Shown in pieces: positions 10,883 to 23,800 of a DNA stretch of 64,000 nt. Source of the stretch: Lunularia cruciata (lineage: Eukaryota > Streptophyta > Marchantiopsida > Lunulariales > Lunulariaceae). The stretch lies in assembly GCA_948567375.1 (NCBI GenBank), contig OX419758.1:35841001-35905000 (forward strand). The letters run 5' to 3'. Both the position numbers and the translations under genes were made by a program. Every line of letters starts with the position of its first letter. Position 1 is the stretch's first letter. The notes under the pieces are model-generated. The model saw nothing but the letters and a program-made list of their open reading frames with translations. It was not told where the DNA came from and did not search any database.

Positions 10883-13176
10883 ATGTCTGCATTGAGAGAA
10901 CAATGAGAAGAGAGAGTTCAAAGATGAGTGTTGCATCGTGAAGAAGACAATCGTCTAAAGATCCAAGCTACTTTTGACAAAACCAAACGAGAGGCATTGG
11001 ACTTTCAACTTCTCCATGAAGTGCAAGAAGCCTTGCAAGAACTTGACCAAAAGAAATGTTAAGGTGGTTGGCAGGACTACTTTTAATCTCCCTCCTCAAA
11101 GAAGAAGAAAGACTCCAGCAACCAAACATACTCATTACGGCCCAGTACACTAACTTCCTCTAGAGCTGTAAAGGAAGTCGCATCTCTAAAGAACTTTGTT
11201 CAAGAAAAGACAGCACGGACACACATTGACGGAAGAAGAGGGTCAACACCTTCTACGAACAATTCCTTGATTGTCTTGAAGGAATTTCAAAGAACACTTC
11301 AAAGGTATTAAGCCTGATTCTTCCACTTGAGTTGAAGTCGACACCCTCAGAGAAGCAATTGTTGAAGAAGACCCGACTTTGAACTTGACCAATTGGAACC
11401 CCTGGGCTGTCAACACGGTGTCAATACCAGCCAACTCCTTAGTTCCATTGAGTTCAAACTCACTCCAGCTGATCCCATCGAGTCTAAAGATGAAGACCCC
11501 AATGAATTCATCAAAGAATTTGAAGTCATCTCCTTTGCCAACAAGGAACATGACTCGGTGGATCGACTGCAAATTTTCCCAAGTCTGCTATGCAAGAAAA
11601 CCCGGAGTTGGTACATCCATGTAACCCAGAAGGGGTTTGTATTGCCGGATTGGATAGACTTGAGAAACAATTTCCTAAAACGATTTCTTGAAACGATTCC
11701 GAGAAGTTGATTACGATACGAGTGTCTTTGTGGCACTCAATGATCTGGACCAAGGCAAGAAGGAGAAGTTGAGAGACTACTTTGAGCGGTTCATGGCGCT
11801 CTTGAACCAAGTTCCAAAGCAATCGGGTGTGGTGGGTTACTCCGATGCCCAGGCCATTACCTGGTTCTTGGGAAGACTTTCACCAAAGATTTGGATCTTT
11901 GCGAGGGAGGAGAATGTAACTTCCCTCAACAAGGTACTCAAACATGTAGCCCGCTATGAGGCAACTCACTCTCACTATGCCGGCAATAAAAGAAATTGGG
12001 AAAAGAAAGGCAATAAGCCTATAAGGAGAGCTTCTCATAGTACATCCCCTTCTTTGGAGGAATCCTCCGCGTCTTCAAGCTCTTCTTTGGAATCCAAAGA
12101 AGAATCAAAGCCAAGATGAGTACTAAGACATAGGGTAAAGAAACTAGTGACTCCTCCAGCAAAGAGTGTAGATAAGGCTGATACCAAGCTGGATGCTCTC
12201 ATCAAGGAGTTTTTGGATTTCAAGATCTAGATGATTGAGGCGAAGGACCAAAGGAAGCTCCTATCATTTGGCAGATCCAATATATGGTGCGTCGCGTGTG
12301 GCAAGTCAAGAATGCAATACTTGCAATGCATTCCCAATGCAGAAGGTTGATTGGGTTCCGAGATGGAACCAAGAAGAGGAAGAGGAGGCGGTGTACCAAA
12401 CGCAAGAGGTACCACCTCAGGCAAGCACATTGTATCAAGGTCCAAGGTACGGACCAAGGGAGTATAACTCCAATGCTCCTCCACGAAGACAACCGATGGG
12501 CAACCAAAATTGACCTCAAAATGTTGCACTCGGGGCATGTTACAATTGTGGCTTGATGGGACATTGGTCTCCAATCTGTCCGGAGCCAAGAAGGAAAATT
12601 GGATACGTTCCCTTGTGCGGAAATTGCAAAGGATCGGGTCATATGGGCAACCAATGCTCTCACCCACCAAACCCAAAGCCGCCTGTAAAGTATGTACAAA
12701 CCCTAGGCGAGCATGCTACACTTCAGGCAAAGGGTGATACCATTGTAAATTGTATAACACTTGAGGAGGAGAGACCTCAAGCAGGAAGCCCGGCCTCAGA
12801 AGGAGAATGGTCGGACCTTGAAATTTTGAAAGTTGAGACACGCACCAATAAGAAGGAACGTGATCACAAAGAACTGAGTACAACCTCGTTGTCTTCAAGA
12901 AAGGCAAAGAGGTTGCACCCAAAGGCAATTCTTTCTGTCAAGGAGGAAAAGATCCTTGCAAAAGCCAAAGCTAAAGCCTTGCAGAAAGAACTCAAGGAAG
13001 CGATACTCAGGACCTGGGAATTGAGTTTGGAGGAGAAGACAAAGACAAAGCCTCCAATTTTTCCGGCGGACATCCAATCCAAAGTAAAGGATCTAATCCA
13101 AGCCAAGGTAGGCAAACCCGAGGAACCTCGGGTCAAGACCACTAGTACCTCCATCACCATCATGAAGCATCCCTGA
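10883..13176 (+). pseudogene. L1 gag
   Basis: The start is set by alignment to the L2 gag start (ATGTCTG followed by a Glu/Arg-rich run). The capsid-like core includes DEFIKEFEVISFANKEHD and SWYIHVTQKGFV in the frame of 11393-11710, then YDTSVFVALNDL and LRDYFERFMALLN in 11688-12119. A Ser-rich linker precedes the nucleocapsid. The first of three zinc knuckles found in L2 is destroyed here by a small deletion near 12300. The other two remain: CYNCGLMGHWSPIC and CGNCKGSGHMGNQC (12540-12660). Stops at about 12117 and 12228 and several shifts make it a pseudogene. Confidence 0.88.
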
Positions 13177-13949
13177 GTCAAATCTGAACATGGAAGGACT
13201 TTGAACCCAAAGCCGAAGGTGAAGATGGTGAAATTAGGAGGAGTGCCTCAATATGACATTGTAGCGGATTTGGCAGCCACAAATGCAAACGTTACATTTA
13301 AGCAATTGTAGGAAGACAATAAGGTGTACAAAATCCAGCTAAATTTGGCACTCAAGAAAGTAAGGGCGATGTCAAAGAAAGACCTGCCCGTTATATATCA
13401 TATTGAGCAAGAAGATCTGAGATCTCTTGAGGTCGACATGGAGATTGCAGGGTGCATGATCACATTGATACCCATTGATTTGAATTCCGGTGTGAATGTC
13501 ATGACCAAAGATACTGCAAATCGACTGGGGTATCATATGTTTGAGCCAACACCCCGAGTCTTGAAATTTGCAGACCAAACCAGGAGACGGCCATTGGGTA
13601 TGCTGTCAAACATTACGACGATCATTGGAGGGCTGCCCTTCAAGTTGAATTACATTGTGTTGCGACTAGTGACCAAAACTGGTTACCCACTGTTGATCGG
13701 AAGACCCTGGTTCTACAATTCCTAAGTTGTGGTAGATTGGCACCAGCAGAAGCTACGGTTCAAGGACATTTGTCCAAAGACCAGAAGTTGGTGATTGTGA
13801 GTTTGAAGAAGGTTCCCCATCTCGGGGAAACCAGTTTGTCAGAAGACAAGGACAAATCCAAAGACACATCGTCCTTGCTCTCAGACAAATCCGAAGACAA
13901 AGTCCAAGTCAATTACTTGGAATGCTACGAGGTGGATGTCAAAGACTAA
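13177..13949 (+). pseudogene. L1 protease region
   Basis: A retropepsin-like domain lies at 13324-13725. The active-site segment reads IPIDLNSGVNVM, where L2 has DFGSGVNVM, so the catalytic Asp remains but the next Gly has become Asn. It is followed by ADQTRRRPLGML and GYPLLIGRPW, the conserved ILIGRPW-like C-terminal motif. A Ser/Asp-rich linker (13737-13949) leads to reverse transcriptase. TAG at about 13310 and TAA at 13723-13725 interrupt it. Confidence 0.85.
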
Positions 13950-15517
13950 GATCCATATGACCTTGCCTTGGGTGAACCTGACTTGGAGGAAGGAGGTTTG
14001 ATGGCAACTTAACTTGGATTAAGCCGAGAAAGCCATGTTGAAGGAGTCATCAACCCCTATGACTATCAAGATGTGGTCTTGACTGAAAGAAGAATTTTGA
14101 AAACAATCACTTCGGAGGAGTTGGTAGGATACACTGCCTTGTTTATAGAATTCCAGGATGTATTTGCTTGATCTATTGATGAAATGCTGGGTATTTCACA
14201 AGAATTTGGAGAACACCGCATTGATCTTGTTGAAGGCGCAATTCCAGTTTGGTAGAGACAATACCGCCTGAACCCAAAGTACTCGCTCTTGTTCAAAGAT
14301 GAAATTGATAAGTACTTAGGGGCCATAATAATCTTTCTTGTCTTAAGCAGTGAGTGGGTCTCACCCATTGTCATTGTCCCAAAGAAGAAAACAGGGAAGA
14401 TTTGAGTCTGCCAAGATTTCCGCAAGTTAAATGCAGTCACAAGGAAGGATCATCATCCCTTGCCTTTTACTGATACCATTTTGGATCAGGTAGCTAGTCA
14501 TCCTTGTTATAGTTTTCTCGATGGATTTTCAAGGTACAATCAAGTGTCCATTCGAGAAGTGGACAAGGATAAGACAACATTCATGACTGATTTGGGCACT
14601 TTCACTTACAATCAAATGCCCTTTGGTTGTGTAATGCTCCCGCTACTTTCCAGCGGAATGATGAATTCAATCTTCAAAGATTTGCTGCGTAAATTTGTAG
14701 AAGTCTTCATTGATGACTTTTGTGTGTTTGGGCAAAGAGATGTACATTTAGATTACCTTTGCCAAACTTTTGAAAGGTGTCATTTTGCCGGTTTGTCATT
14801 ACACCCGGAGAAATGCTTCTTTGCAATGAAGGAGGGAATTCTTCTGGGGCATCGGGTGTCAAGCCAAGGTATTGAAGTCAATATCGAGAAGGTCAAAGTA
14901 ATCTCAGCTTTGGAAACCCCAAAGAACCTTTGAGAAATGAGAGCCTTCTTGGGACATGTCGGATACTACAGAAGCTTTGTTTCAAACTATGTGGTGCTTG
15001 ATGCACCCCTTACAAGCTTCTGAAGAAATCCAAAGACTACCTGTAGGAAGCAAATCAAGAAGAAGCTTTCCAGGTATTGAAGAAGAAACTGGTTGAAGCA
15101 CCAATTATGAGAGCCCCGAATTTGGATGCTCCTTTTTATGTGTATGTGGACACTTTGTCCATGGCAATCGGAGTCATCTTAAGTCAAAAGGATGAGAAGA
15201 AGAAGGACTACCCGGTTTATTATGCCAGCCGACAACTATCAGTCTCAGAAAAGAACTGTTTGACAACTGAAAGAGAGGCACTCGGAATAGTGTATGCCAG
15301 CAAGAAATTTTGCCACTACATGCTGGGATACAAGTTTTTCTTCTATGTTGACCATTACATGTTACAACATTTGGTCAAGAAGGTAGATTGTTCCGGGTAC
15401 ATTGCAAGATGGATCTTGTTGTCACAAGAATTCACATACACTGTACAAGTAAGGAAGGGAGCTTTGCATTCAAATGTGGACTTCCTGTCCAGGTTAGAAA
15501 CTCAAGACCAGGAATGA
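13950..15517 (+). pseudogene. L1 reverse transcriptase and RNase H
   Basis: From about 14340 the order is SEWVSPIVIVPKKK, VCQDFRKLNAVTRKDHHPLPF, LDQVASHPCYSFLDGF, a damaged MPFG motif near 14610, and the catalytic box VFIDDFCVFG at about 14700. RNase H follows at 15077-15517 with YVDTLSMAIGV, YYASRQLS, EREALG and FYVDHY. Stops near 14169, 14253, 14403 and 14932 and a frameshift near 15015 inactivate it. The RT sequence is of the Athila-like type by motif wording. Confidence 0.9.
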
Positions 15518-15565
15518 GAAATCAACAATCAGTTCCCTAATGAAGAGTTATATCAATTAACGGCA

Positions 15566-16803
15566 ATGCAAAGTACAAGGTATGCAGCCAAATATCATTA
15601 TTTGCATACTCTCCATTGTCCTGAAGGGCTGGACCCAAAGCACAGGGCAGTCTTTCTCAGGAAAATGGGACCGTATCAGCTGAAACACAACATTTTATTT
15701 AAGATGGGCAAAGACAAAGTACTTTGGTCATGCTTGGAGTCATACGAAGTCGGAGGCGTAATTGAGTCTTTACACTCCAAAGCATCGAGGGGACACTATG
15801 ATGTGAAGAATACTGTAAAGAAGATTCTTTCTTTGGGGTAATAGTGGCCTACAATGTACAAAGACACGCATGCACATATCCAAAGTTGTGATGCTTGTCA
15901 GAGAACAAGGAAGCCAACGGCTACTTCCCAATGGCCTTTGAGACCAATTTTGCCATTGGCTCCATTTCAGAAATGGGGTATTGATTTTGTGGGTCCAATT
16001 CAACCCGTGACCCGAGTCACAAGGAAGAGGTACATGTTGGTATGCGCTGATTATGCTACCAAGTTTGGTAGAAGCAAAGGCAACACAAAGAGATGATGCG
16101 GAAATTGTTGCAGAATTTATTCCAAAACATCATTTCCCATTACGGGTGTCCTTTGGAATTGGTTAGTGATCGGGGAACTTATTTTTCGAAGTCAATGGTG
16201 GAAGCATTAAACAAGTACTTCCAAATTAAACATCAGAAGACAACTCCCTACAATCCAAAAGCAAATGGACTAATGGAGAAGGCCAGTGGATTGTTGTGTA
16301 AAATTTTGAATAAGGTGACAGTCAATTATGCCTATGACTGGGACATGAAGTTACCTATAGCTTTGTGAGCATATAGAACAACTGAAAAGATTACTACCAA
16401 GCAAACACCATATTTTCTCACATACGGATCGCATCCCATACTACCTATTGAATTTGAAGTACCGACATATCGGATTCTTTGCAAAGAACTATTGTCAGAG
16501 GAAGAATGTCAAGATCTTCGGATCCATCAACTGATGTGGTTAGAAGAGAAAAGGGATGATGCAATGCAAACCACAAAGGAAGTCCTAGAACAGTGGAAAC
16601 TCAGGCATGATAAGCAAATTAAGCCTGTGGATGTTCATGAGGGTGACTTGGTGTTGTTATATGACAATTGCCGCATATTTTTTCTAGGGAAACTTCATTT
16701 GCGGTGGATGGGGCCATACTGTGTTATGCACATCTATGAAAATGGCGCTATTCAACTTACCGACCTGGACGGCAATCCTTTTGGCACTTGCGTAGACGGG
16801 TAG
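15566..16803 (+). pseudogene. L1 integrase
   Basis: The HHCC finger spans HSKASRGHYD to CDACQRT (15770-15900). The three catalytic residues are visible in WGIDFVGP (about 15976), LVSDRGTYF (about 16160) and NGLMEKASG (about 16265). The C-terminal segment has KLHLRWMGPY, the GPF/Y-type module. No chromodomain follows. Two stops at about 15839-15844, a shift near 16066 and a TGA near 16366 break it. The frame ends at TAG 16801-16803, about 80 bp before the polypurine tract. Confidence 0.9.
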
Positions 16804-16881
16804 AGAGTTAGAAATATTGGCCCACAGACCCAACTTTGTATAAAGACCCCATTGTTGGTGTTTGCGGGGACGCTCACATTT

Positions 16882-16894
16882 GAGGGAGGGGGTA
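16882..16894 (+). promoter_or_regulatory. Polypurine tract of L1
   Basis: GAGGGAGGGGGTA abuts the 3' LTR start and is identical to that of L2. It would prime plus-strand DNA synthesis. Confidence 0.85.
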
Positions 16895-19800
16895 TGTGGT
16901 ATCCACATTTTTTGTTTCTTTTTCTGTTTTGTTAGCATTTGAAGAAGAAGTAGGTGGTTAGAACCTAAAGAGGGCTAACTTGGAAGAAATAAGAAGAAGT
17001 AAGAGTGTGAAGTAAAACCCAAAGTCGACCTTGGGTCAAGACGTGAAGTAAAACCCGAAGACACAAAGACAAAGAAGAAGAAGGAGAGACTTTGTGTTGG
17101 GTAGCGTGAGCGGATCCAAAGAACCTATAACAAACTTCTTTGGAGTCAATGCAATCAAGAAAGTATGCGGGAAGAAAGTAATGACCTCGGGATCAAGAAC
17201 TTCTTGATAGTGACAGGCAACAACTTCACTGAATCCGAGACTGGATAAGAAGAGCAACTGAATAGTGACTGATTGGCGCATGACTATAAAATTACAAGTT
17301 GCACAAGGAAGAAGAGCAATGTCCAGTTGCTACCCGGTTCCTATTCAGAGTCAACCCAAACTAATGCAAATTGCAAATCCATAGGAAGAGGAGTGGGTTA
17401 GGATTTCGGGGACGATCTTCCACAAGAAGAAGGTGAGGAAGGACACGATGACTCCAAAAATGAGTAAGCTGAGTGCAATGAGAGGGCTTGCAATTTGTAG
17501 ATAAGAAGTAATAGCACAGATCAAAGTCTTGACGAGACTTCTTATCACGTTCCTGGCCTGGAACTGGAACTTCAGTTTTCCAAGTTTCACGGTAGAAATT
17601 GCAGCAAGCAATTGGAAGGATGGCCCAAAGCATGAGGGGAAGAGAGGGAATCCCGCTTGATGGATGGAGGAGGATTGGAGAGAAGTGTTGGGAAGAGAAG
17701 CATGAGAGGTAGGAAGTACCACCTTCTATCGGAAGTTTGATGCTTCAGAAGAGATTGTCGACGTGAGGAATTTGTTCAATTGACCCCGCACTAAGAATGG
17801 GTATAAGGTGGACAGTTAAAGAGACCCTCAGCAGAGAGGGATAGTAAGCGCGATGATGGAAATGTTCAAGCCAGAGCGAACCACCTATGTTACTATGCAA
17901 CAAGTGGTGTTCTTTCACCAAATGTTTGCGGGAGAGGCAGTAGATTGGGCAAAATGTCTGCATCAGAGAGTGGGGCGGATGATTTCAGGGTGGAGAATGG
18001 ATATGCCACTACATTACTTTGTGTGATTTGTAGTGCACTTTTATTTTGGGTTGAACTTGCTGACTTTGGAAGAACAAAGTCAAATTCATTTGCACTTTCA
18101 TCTAGATTTACGAAAGGAGGCCAATGTAGATGAGCGATATTATATGGAGAGAGTGCAAGATAAGGATGCGTACTACAAGGAGAGTAGGAAGGAGAAGATC
18201 ATAGAAATTGACCTTCCAAGGGTGAGAAAGAGAGCCAAGCTTGAGAGTCATGTTGAGACAATCCAACCCCCAAAAGTTCCAAAGCTTAACCCAATGGCGG
18301 TGGTAGTGAAGACAAAGGGAGCCATACAAGAAGAAGAAGAAGAATAATCAGAAGGAGAAACCAGATTGAAGGAAGGAATGTCGGGTGAAGAAGAGGAGTT
18401 CATGCTATAGAGTGAAGAATCAAGCAGTGACAGCAAAGGTGAAGTGGAGGTTCAGCAAACACAACAGCCGATGAAGGAGGATGACGGAAAGCCAAGTCCC
18501 GAAGTTTCCATACTTGAACAAGGAAGTGAGAAGAAGAAGGGAGAGAAAGTTGTAGCACAACCCCAAACTGCCAAGGGTAAGAATGCTTTGAATGTATCTG
18601 CAGTGGGGACCGGTAAAGTTACTCACAAAGGGGGAGAAAGTTCAGAAGAAGAAACCTTGAAGGTGCAAAGATTGCGGCTTTAGAGCAAGGTACAAGACGT
18701 AGAGTGGCCGGAACCCAAAGTCCAAGCCGATGACGCAAGGTGCGAAGGAGTGGACTATTTGTCTAGAGTTGTATGTTGGCTATTGATGATGTTGCAGCAG
18801 AAGAAGATGGAGATGGTAAGTGCCAATCTTGAGGTGCCAGATGAATTGGCCGAAGTAAAGACCTGGTGTGCAAAAACATTGTTGATGTGGAGTAAGTTGA
18901 CGAGGGTGGAGATGGAAGTCGAAGAACTTCAAGTTGAGGAGGTTCTTTGGAGTAAGCACTTTGAGGTGACAAGGGAAGAAATAGTAAAGAGTTGCGAGGA
19001 AGCAAAGGAGATGACCATGATGGTTGCATTGTTGAAAGGGGAACTTGCTGATGTGCGTGTGGAGTTGATACACTCCAAAGCAATTACTACGGTGATGGAG
19101 CAAGAGTTGGGGACTCTCAAGAAGAATGCAGTGGAGAAAGATCAAGCTTGGCAACGAGAGTTAGTGGAGCTCAATAGGTAAGAAGATTGGTGCGAGGATT
19201 GGTGCAAGTAGCAGAGGAGCAACTCTCTGTGAATTGGAGGGAGAAGGAGGCATTGAAGGCTGAATTTGAAGATGAGCTCCAGATGTATCGCAGTGAACTG
19301 AAAGAAGAGAGGAAGAAGGAGAAGCTTACGGTGGTAGAAGAAGCTAATGAAGTAGAAGGTATTGGCAATGAAATCAAGGCCATGCTCAGCACGGAGTTTG
19401 AATGTAAACTCAAAGAAGCAAGATTGCATGAGCTGAAGTCATTAGTGCAAGAGACGCGTAAGAGGAAGGCAAAGGACACGGAGTTGAATAATCTCTTAAT
19501 TCATCTACGAGATCATGTAGATAGGAAGATGTTAGAGGTGGGAGACAATATGTATCTCAGACTAGATCTTATAAGGATGGAGTTAGCTAAACTTTGTAGT
19601 GAGGTAGAAGAAGTACGAAGACCCAGAGTTGTAGAAGTAGGACTTCAAGTGTCTTCAGAGTTGTTCTCTGAAACTTTAGAGAGGAGTGAGTCAAGAGATA
19701 AAGAGTTAGAGACCTCAATTGTAGATTGTAGTGAAGAAATTCAAGAAATTGAAGAGTTAGGAGTAGAATTGGATAGACACAAGGATGGGGAAATTACAGA

Positions 19801-20640
19801 GAGATCATCGGGTTTGAGAGCTGATGACAAGGTTGACATCAGATTGGAGTAGAAACAGTTTTGAGATTTGAAGAGATAGATATAAAGGGATGCATTGTCA
19901 TTTAAGATGTATAGGTTGGAAGAGTTGTTAGGAAACGTATAGTTGTTAGAACTATCGTTTGCTTCACTTTTTATGTTGTTTTGCAATCTTATGTTGTTTT
20001 GTGCTCATTATTTTTGAGAATAGATAAAGCAAAGTGCTGTGAAGCAGTGCTTGTCGCTTGAGCTTGATTCAGAGTATCAACTTTGTGTCTGTCTTTGTGA
20101 GTGTGTGGAGAAATTTGAAGTGAAAGTCAGTGTGCTTGTTGGATGTTGGATTCCGCAACCTTGATCTTCATTCTATGTGTTTGATCCTGAGTGAAGTGCA
20201 ATCAAAGCAATGCCTTGACAGATCAAAGAGGAATTGTAGTGTTGGTAGTATTCTACATTTGTGAGTGCAGCGTGAAGTTGATGTGAAGCAATTTTGATCG
20301 AGGAAGTTGTGCCTTCAATGGAGGGTGGAACACAATTCTGAGGCAAAGTTGTTTTGTAGTGAAGTGCCATTTTCAGGAGAGCTTGAATCATCACAATCAA
20401 GATTGTTTGGAAAGATTTGATGGAGTTGTGATTAAGGAGTGTGAATTCGTGACAAGATTGCAAATCAATGCTTGTTACTCTCTTCTGGGTGTGGTTTCTA
20501 CTTGAGAGATTAAAGATGCAACCAAGAAGAACTGAAATTTTTACTTTGCTTTGTATTTGACCAATTCTGAATTGTATCTCTATGGGAACAAAGTTTACTT
20601 ACCAGATTACCGCAAAAGTGATATTTGTCGGGTTGTCACA
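16895..20640 (+). repeat. 3' LTR of L1
   Basis: This 3746-bp copy starts TGTGGTATCCAC and ends GGTTGTCACA. TATAAAAT at 17285-17292 lies upstream of the LTR-borne reading frame. It is followed by TAGTT, the right target duplication. Confidence 0.93.
17364..19852 (+). pseudogene. LTR-borne coiled-coil gene in L1 3' LTR
   Basis: One frame holds from 17364 to 19181, interrupted only by substitution-type stops, then shifts once near 19181 and continues to TAG at 19850-19852 (about 830 codons). The N-terminal half has LLITFLAWNWNFSF, RTTYVTMQQVVFFHQMF and FYFGLNLLTLEEQSQ, aligning with LITFLAWNWN, YVMKHQAVFFHKLF and FYLGLNLLN of the L2 copies. The middle is acidic (EEEEFML, SSDSKGEVEVQQ). The C-terminal third is coiled coil, ending KVDIRLE. 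Nucleotide sequences of the L1 and L2 subfamilies differ strongly in the 5' half, yet this protein frame is shared. Biochemical role unknown. Confidence 0.82.
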
Positions 20641-20871
20641 TAGTTTTGTGGGAGTATAGGACAACCATGAAGACTTCTACCAGATATTCTCTATTTCAAT
20701 TGGTAGATGGTATTGAGTTTACCCTACCTATTCACTTTGATCTTCCTACCTTCCAAAGCATTCATAGGAGATTGAAGAAAGCACAAGGAGGTGATGCAAA
20801 GAAGTCAAGGAAGGAACAACTCATGGAGTTGGAAGAAGCAAGAGCAATTGCTATGGTTTGAGTGGAGCAAG
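20641..20871 (+). pseudogene. S1 integrase, C-terminal catalytic edge
   Basis: After the L1 target duplication, S1 resumes with LWEYRTTMKTSTRYS, the typical WAYRTT-like integrase segment, then PIHFDLPTFQ and a Glu/Arg-rich helix. A TGA occurs near 20859. It is interrupted at 20871 by the next solo LTR. Confidence 0.85.
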
Positions 20872-23800
20872 TGTAGTGCCCACAATTTTTTTTCCAAAAT
20901 AAAGAAGAAGAAGTGTATAGAGAAGTCGGATTGCGCCTGTATGGCCAAAGAAGGCAAAGAAAAGAGTCTTCGGGATGAAACCCAAAGTAAAGTGACTTTG
21001 GGTCATAAGGCAAAGTACTCAGAAATGCCCTATCAGCATACAACCCAAAGTAAATTTTCTTTGTATTGGGGGGAGCTCAACCCAAGGCGAAGACAGTCTA
21101 ACAACCTTTCGTCGGGGCAAGAAATTCAAGAAGGGACCGTTCAAAAACCGGCGGCCCATACACGCAAAGGTTGATTGACAGTGATAGGTGCATGCAAGAG
21201 GTGTGCTTTCTCGGTAAAAACTCAAAGTGAAGAAAGACAAAGAAGCGCAACTCTATAGAAATCAAACTCGCAACGATGAAATGTTGAGTAATTTTCCTTT
21301 GCCGTTGAGAAGTCGTCTTGCAGGTGATTGTGGGAAGGGAAATAGAGTTGGAATCGCGTTAGTGCGTAAGGGAGAAGTTGCGAGAGTGAAATTGAGAGAT
21401 AGTGAGAAGACAAAAGAGATGGGAGGAGGAAAGAAGAACTCTGAATTTGCAGTGAGAAATCATGCAATTTGGAGGTTAGATGTAATAGCTAGGATTCAAG
21501 TCTTGAGCCAACTTTGGATCATGTTTCTGGCATGGAATTGGAATGTGAGCTTTTCAGGTTTCATGACAGAAATTATCAAGAGCAAGTGTCTTGATGGACC
21601 CGAGGAAGAAGGGAAGAGAGGAAATCCGGCTTGCTGGACTGAGTCGGATTGGAGACTTGTACTTGGGAAGGAAGTAGGCTCGGAGCAGGGGGCCACGTTC
21701 TTGGGAAAGGGAGAGATAGCTCAAGAGACCCAAGAGGTGAGAGATGCTTTCTCATCAAAGCGGATGAAGAATGGGTACAAGGTTAAGAGCTACAAAGACC
21801 TGTGAAGAGAGGAATCATAAGTGCACTGATGGCCATCCTGAAGCCAGAGAGAACCACTTATGTGATGAAACACCAAGCGGTGTTCTTTCACAAGCTATTC
21901 GCAGGAGAACCGATCAATTGGGCAAGGTGTTTCCACGGGAGAACGAGGCAGATGGTGTAGAATTTGCGGGATAAGTTGCCTCCACACTACATCATGCCGT
22001 TTGCAGCAGATTTCTACCTCGGGCTCAATTTGCTGAACTTGGCGGAGCGGACTCGGATGGTGTTGCACTTCCATCCTGATTTGCAAAAGGAACTCGACGT
22101 TGAGGAGCAGCAATACCTCTTGCAGATCAAGAGCACCAATGACTACTACACAAAGACAGGGAAGAACGTGGAGGTCCCAATGAGTACCCCAAATACGAAG
22201 AAGAGGAGTCGGCAAGGTGACGCCAAAGACATGAAGAAACCTTGGAAGACACGGAGAGGCAAGGTATGGTGGTAATCGAGTCGGAGGACGAAGACTCAGA
22301 AGGTGATGCCGAGCTCAAGACTGAAGACTTGGAACACAAGGAGGAGCCTGAGCTAACACTGCAGAGTGGAGATACGAGTAGCAATAGCAATGAAGGGGAA
22401 GAAATGACATCGGTGCCAATGGCTGAAGAATACAAAGAAGAAGAAGTGCAAGCAAAAATTGAAGTTGAAGATAATACACAGTTGGAAGACAAAGTAAATG
22501 TGCCCAAAGAGAAGAAGATCGCAGTGCAAAGAATAGTTCGCTTGAGACGTAAGGCAAAGTGTGAGGCGGGGCCGAGTAATGCAAAAGAAGAGGTAAGTGA
22601 AAGCTTGGGAAGTGAGGCGTCGATTCCGATATGAAGACTGCAAAGAAGAAGGTGAGTATCGGATGAACACAAAGTACAAAGAGAAGTGGCCCCACAAGAA
22701 GAAGTAACCTCGAGCAATGGAGTGGAGTACCTATGGGATGTGGTATGTCCTCTACTGGTAAAGCTGGAGTACAAGAAGAAGGAGATGCAGTCAACTTGTC
22801 TAGAGGTAAAGACTGTATTGCAGGCATTGACCAGATTAGAAGAAGAAAACTTGGAGTTGAAGAAGAGTATAACCCGAGGTGAGGAGGAAAGAGAAGTGCT
22901 GCGAGCGGAGGCAGTGGTGAGAAGTTAGGTAATTGAAGACCTGAAGAGAGAAATCAGTTATCGAGAGGATCTTGTGAAGAAGAGTGACATAGCAAGGGAG
23001 AGACAAGTAGCTGAGTATGAGATCTTGAAGCAATAGTTTGCTGATTCAAGAGTAGAGGTAATCCATGCTATGGCGAGAGTAGCTGTGAAGGATCAAGAGC
23101 TTGATAGGGTGATGGAGAGTGTCAAGGAGAAGAAGCAACTTTGGCAACAAGAGTTGGCGGCACGATACAGAGAAGAAGACCGATTACAAGAGTTACTTTG
23201 TAATCAGGAGGAGAAGGTTGTCCAAATGGAGAAGGAGAAGGAGAAGGAGTTGGTGAAAGCCGAGTTCAAGGCGGAGTTGGCAATGTACCAAGAGGATTGG
23301 CTCGCAGATCGTGAATGTGAGAGAAAGACAAGATTGGAGCCATTGAAGGAGATAGTCCTCCAAATGAATGCAATGTTAAGTACAGAGGCCAACATTCGGA
23401 TTGAAGAGACGAGGCTGCACAAGTTGAAGTTGTTGGTGCAGGAGACAAGGCAAAGACAAGCAAAGGATACAAATATGAATGCCTTGTTAATTAGTCTCAG
23501 AACTCATGTAGACATAAAGATCTTAGAGGTAGAAGATAATATTGCGATTAGATTAGATTTAGTGAAAATAGAGATAGAAAAGCTTCGGAAAGATGTTAGA
23601 GCAAAACCTGAAGTAGATAACATAGGTGTACAAATGTCTTTGGAGTTACGAGTGGAGACATTAGAGAAGAGTGGGTTGGGAGATAGAGATTTAGAAGGCT
23701 TAATTATGATAGGAATTGCAGATCAGGAAGGAGAAGTGTTAGAATTAGTGGAGGAATTGGGAGTTGTGAAACCCGAGGACAGAATATTAGGAAGTAAAGT

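Larger units (their letters stand above)
7019..20640 (+). mobile_element. Full-length family-L Ty3/gypsy retrotransposon L1
   Basis: Its 13.6 kb comprise a 5' LTR (7019-10794), primer site, gag, protease, reverse transcriptase, RNase H, integrase, polypurine tract and 3' LTR (16895-20640). The 5-bp target duplication is CAGTT at 7014-7018 and TAGTT at 20641-20645, differing by one C-to-T change. Flanking S1 integrase sequence continues across the insertion. The LTR starts TGTGGTAACCAC/TGTGGTATCCAC and forms a distinct subfamily from L2. Many nonsense codons and several frameshifts show it is older than L2 and inactive. Confidence 0.95.
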
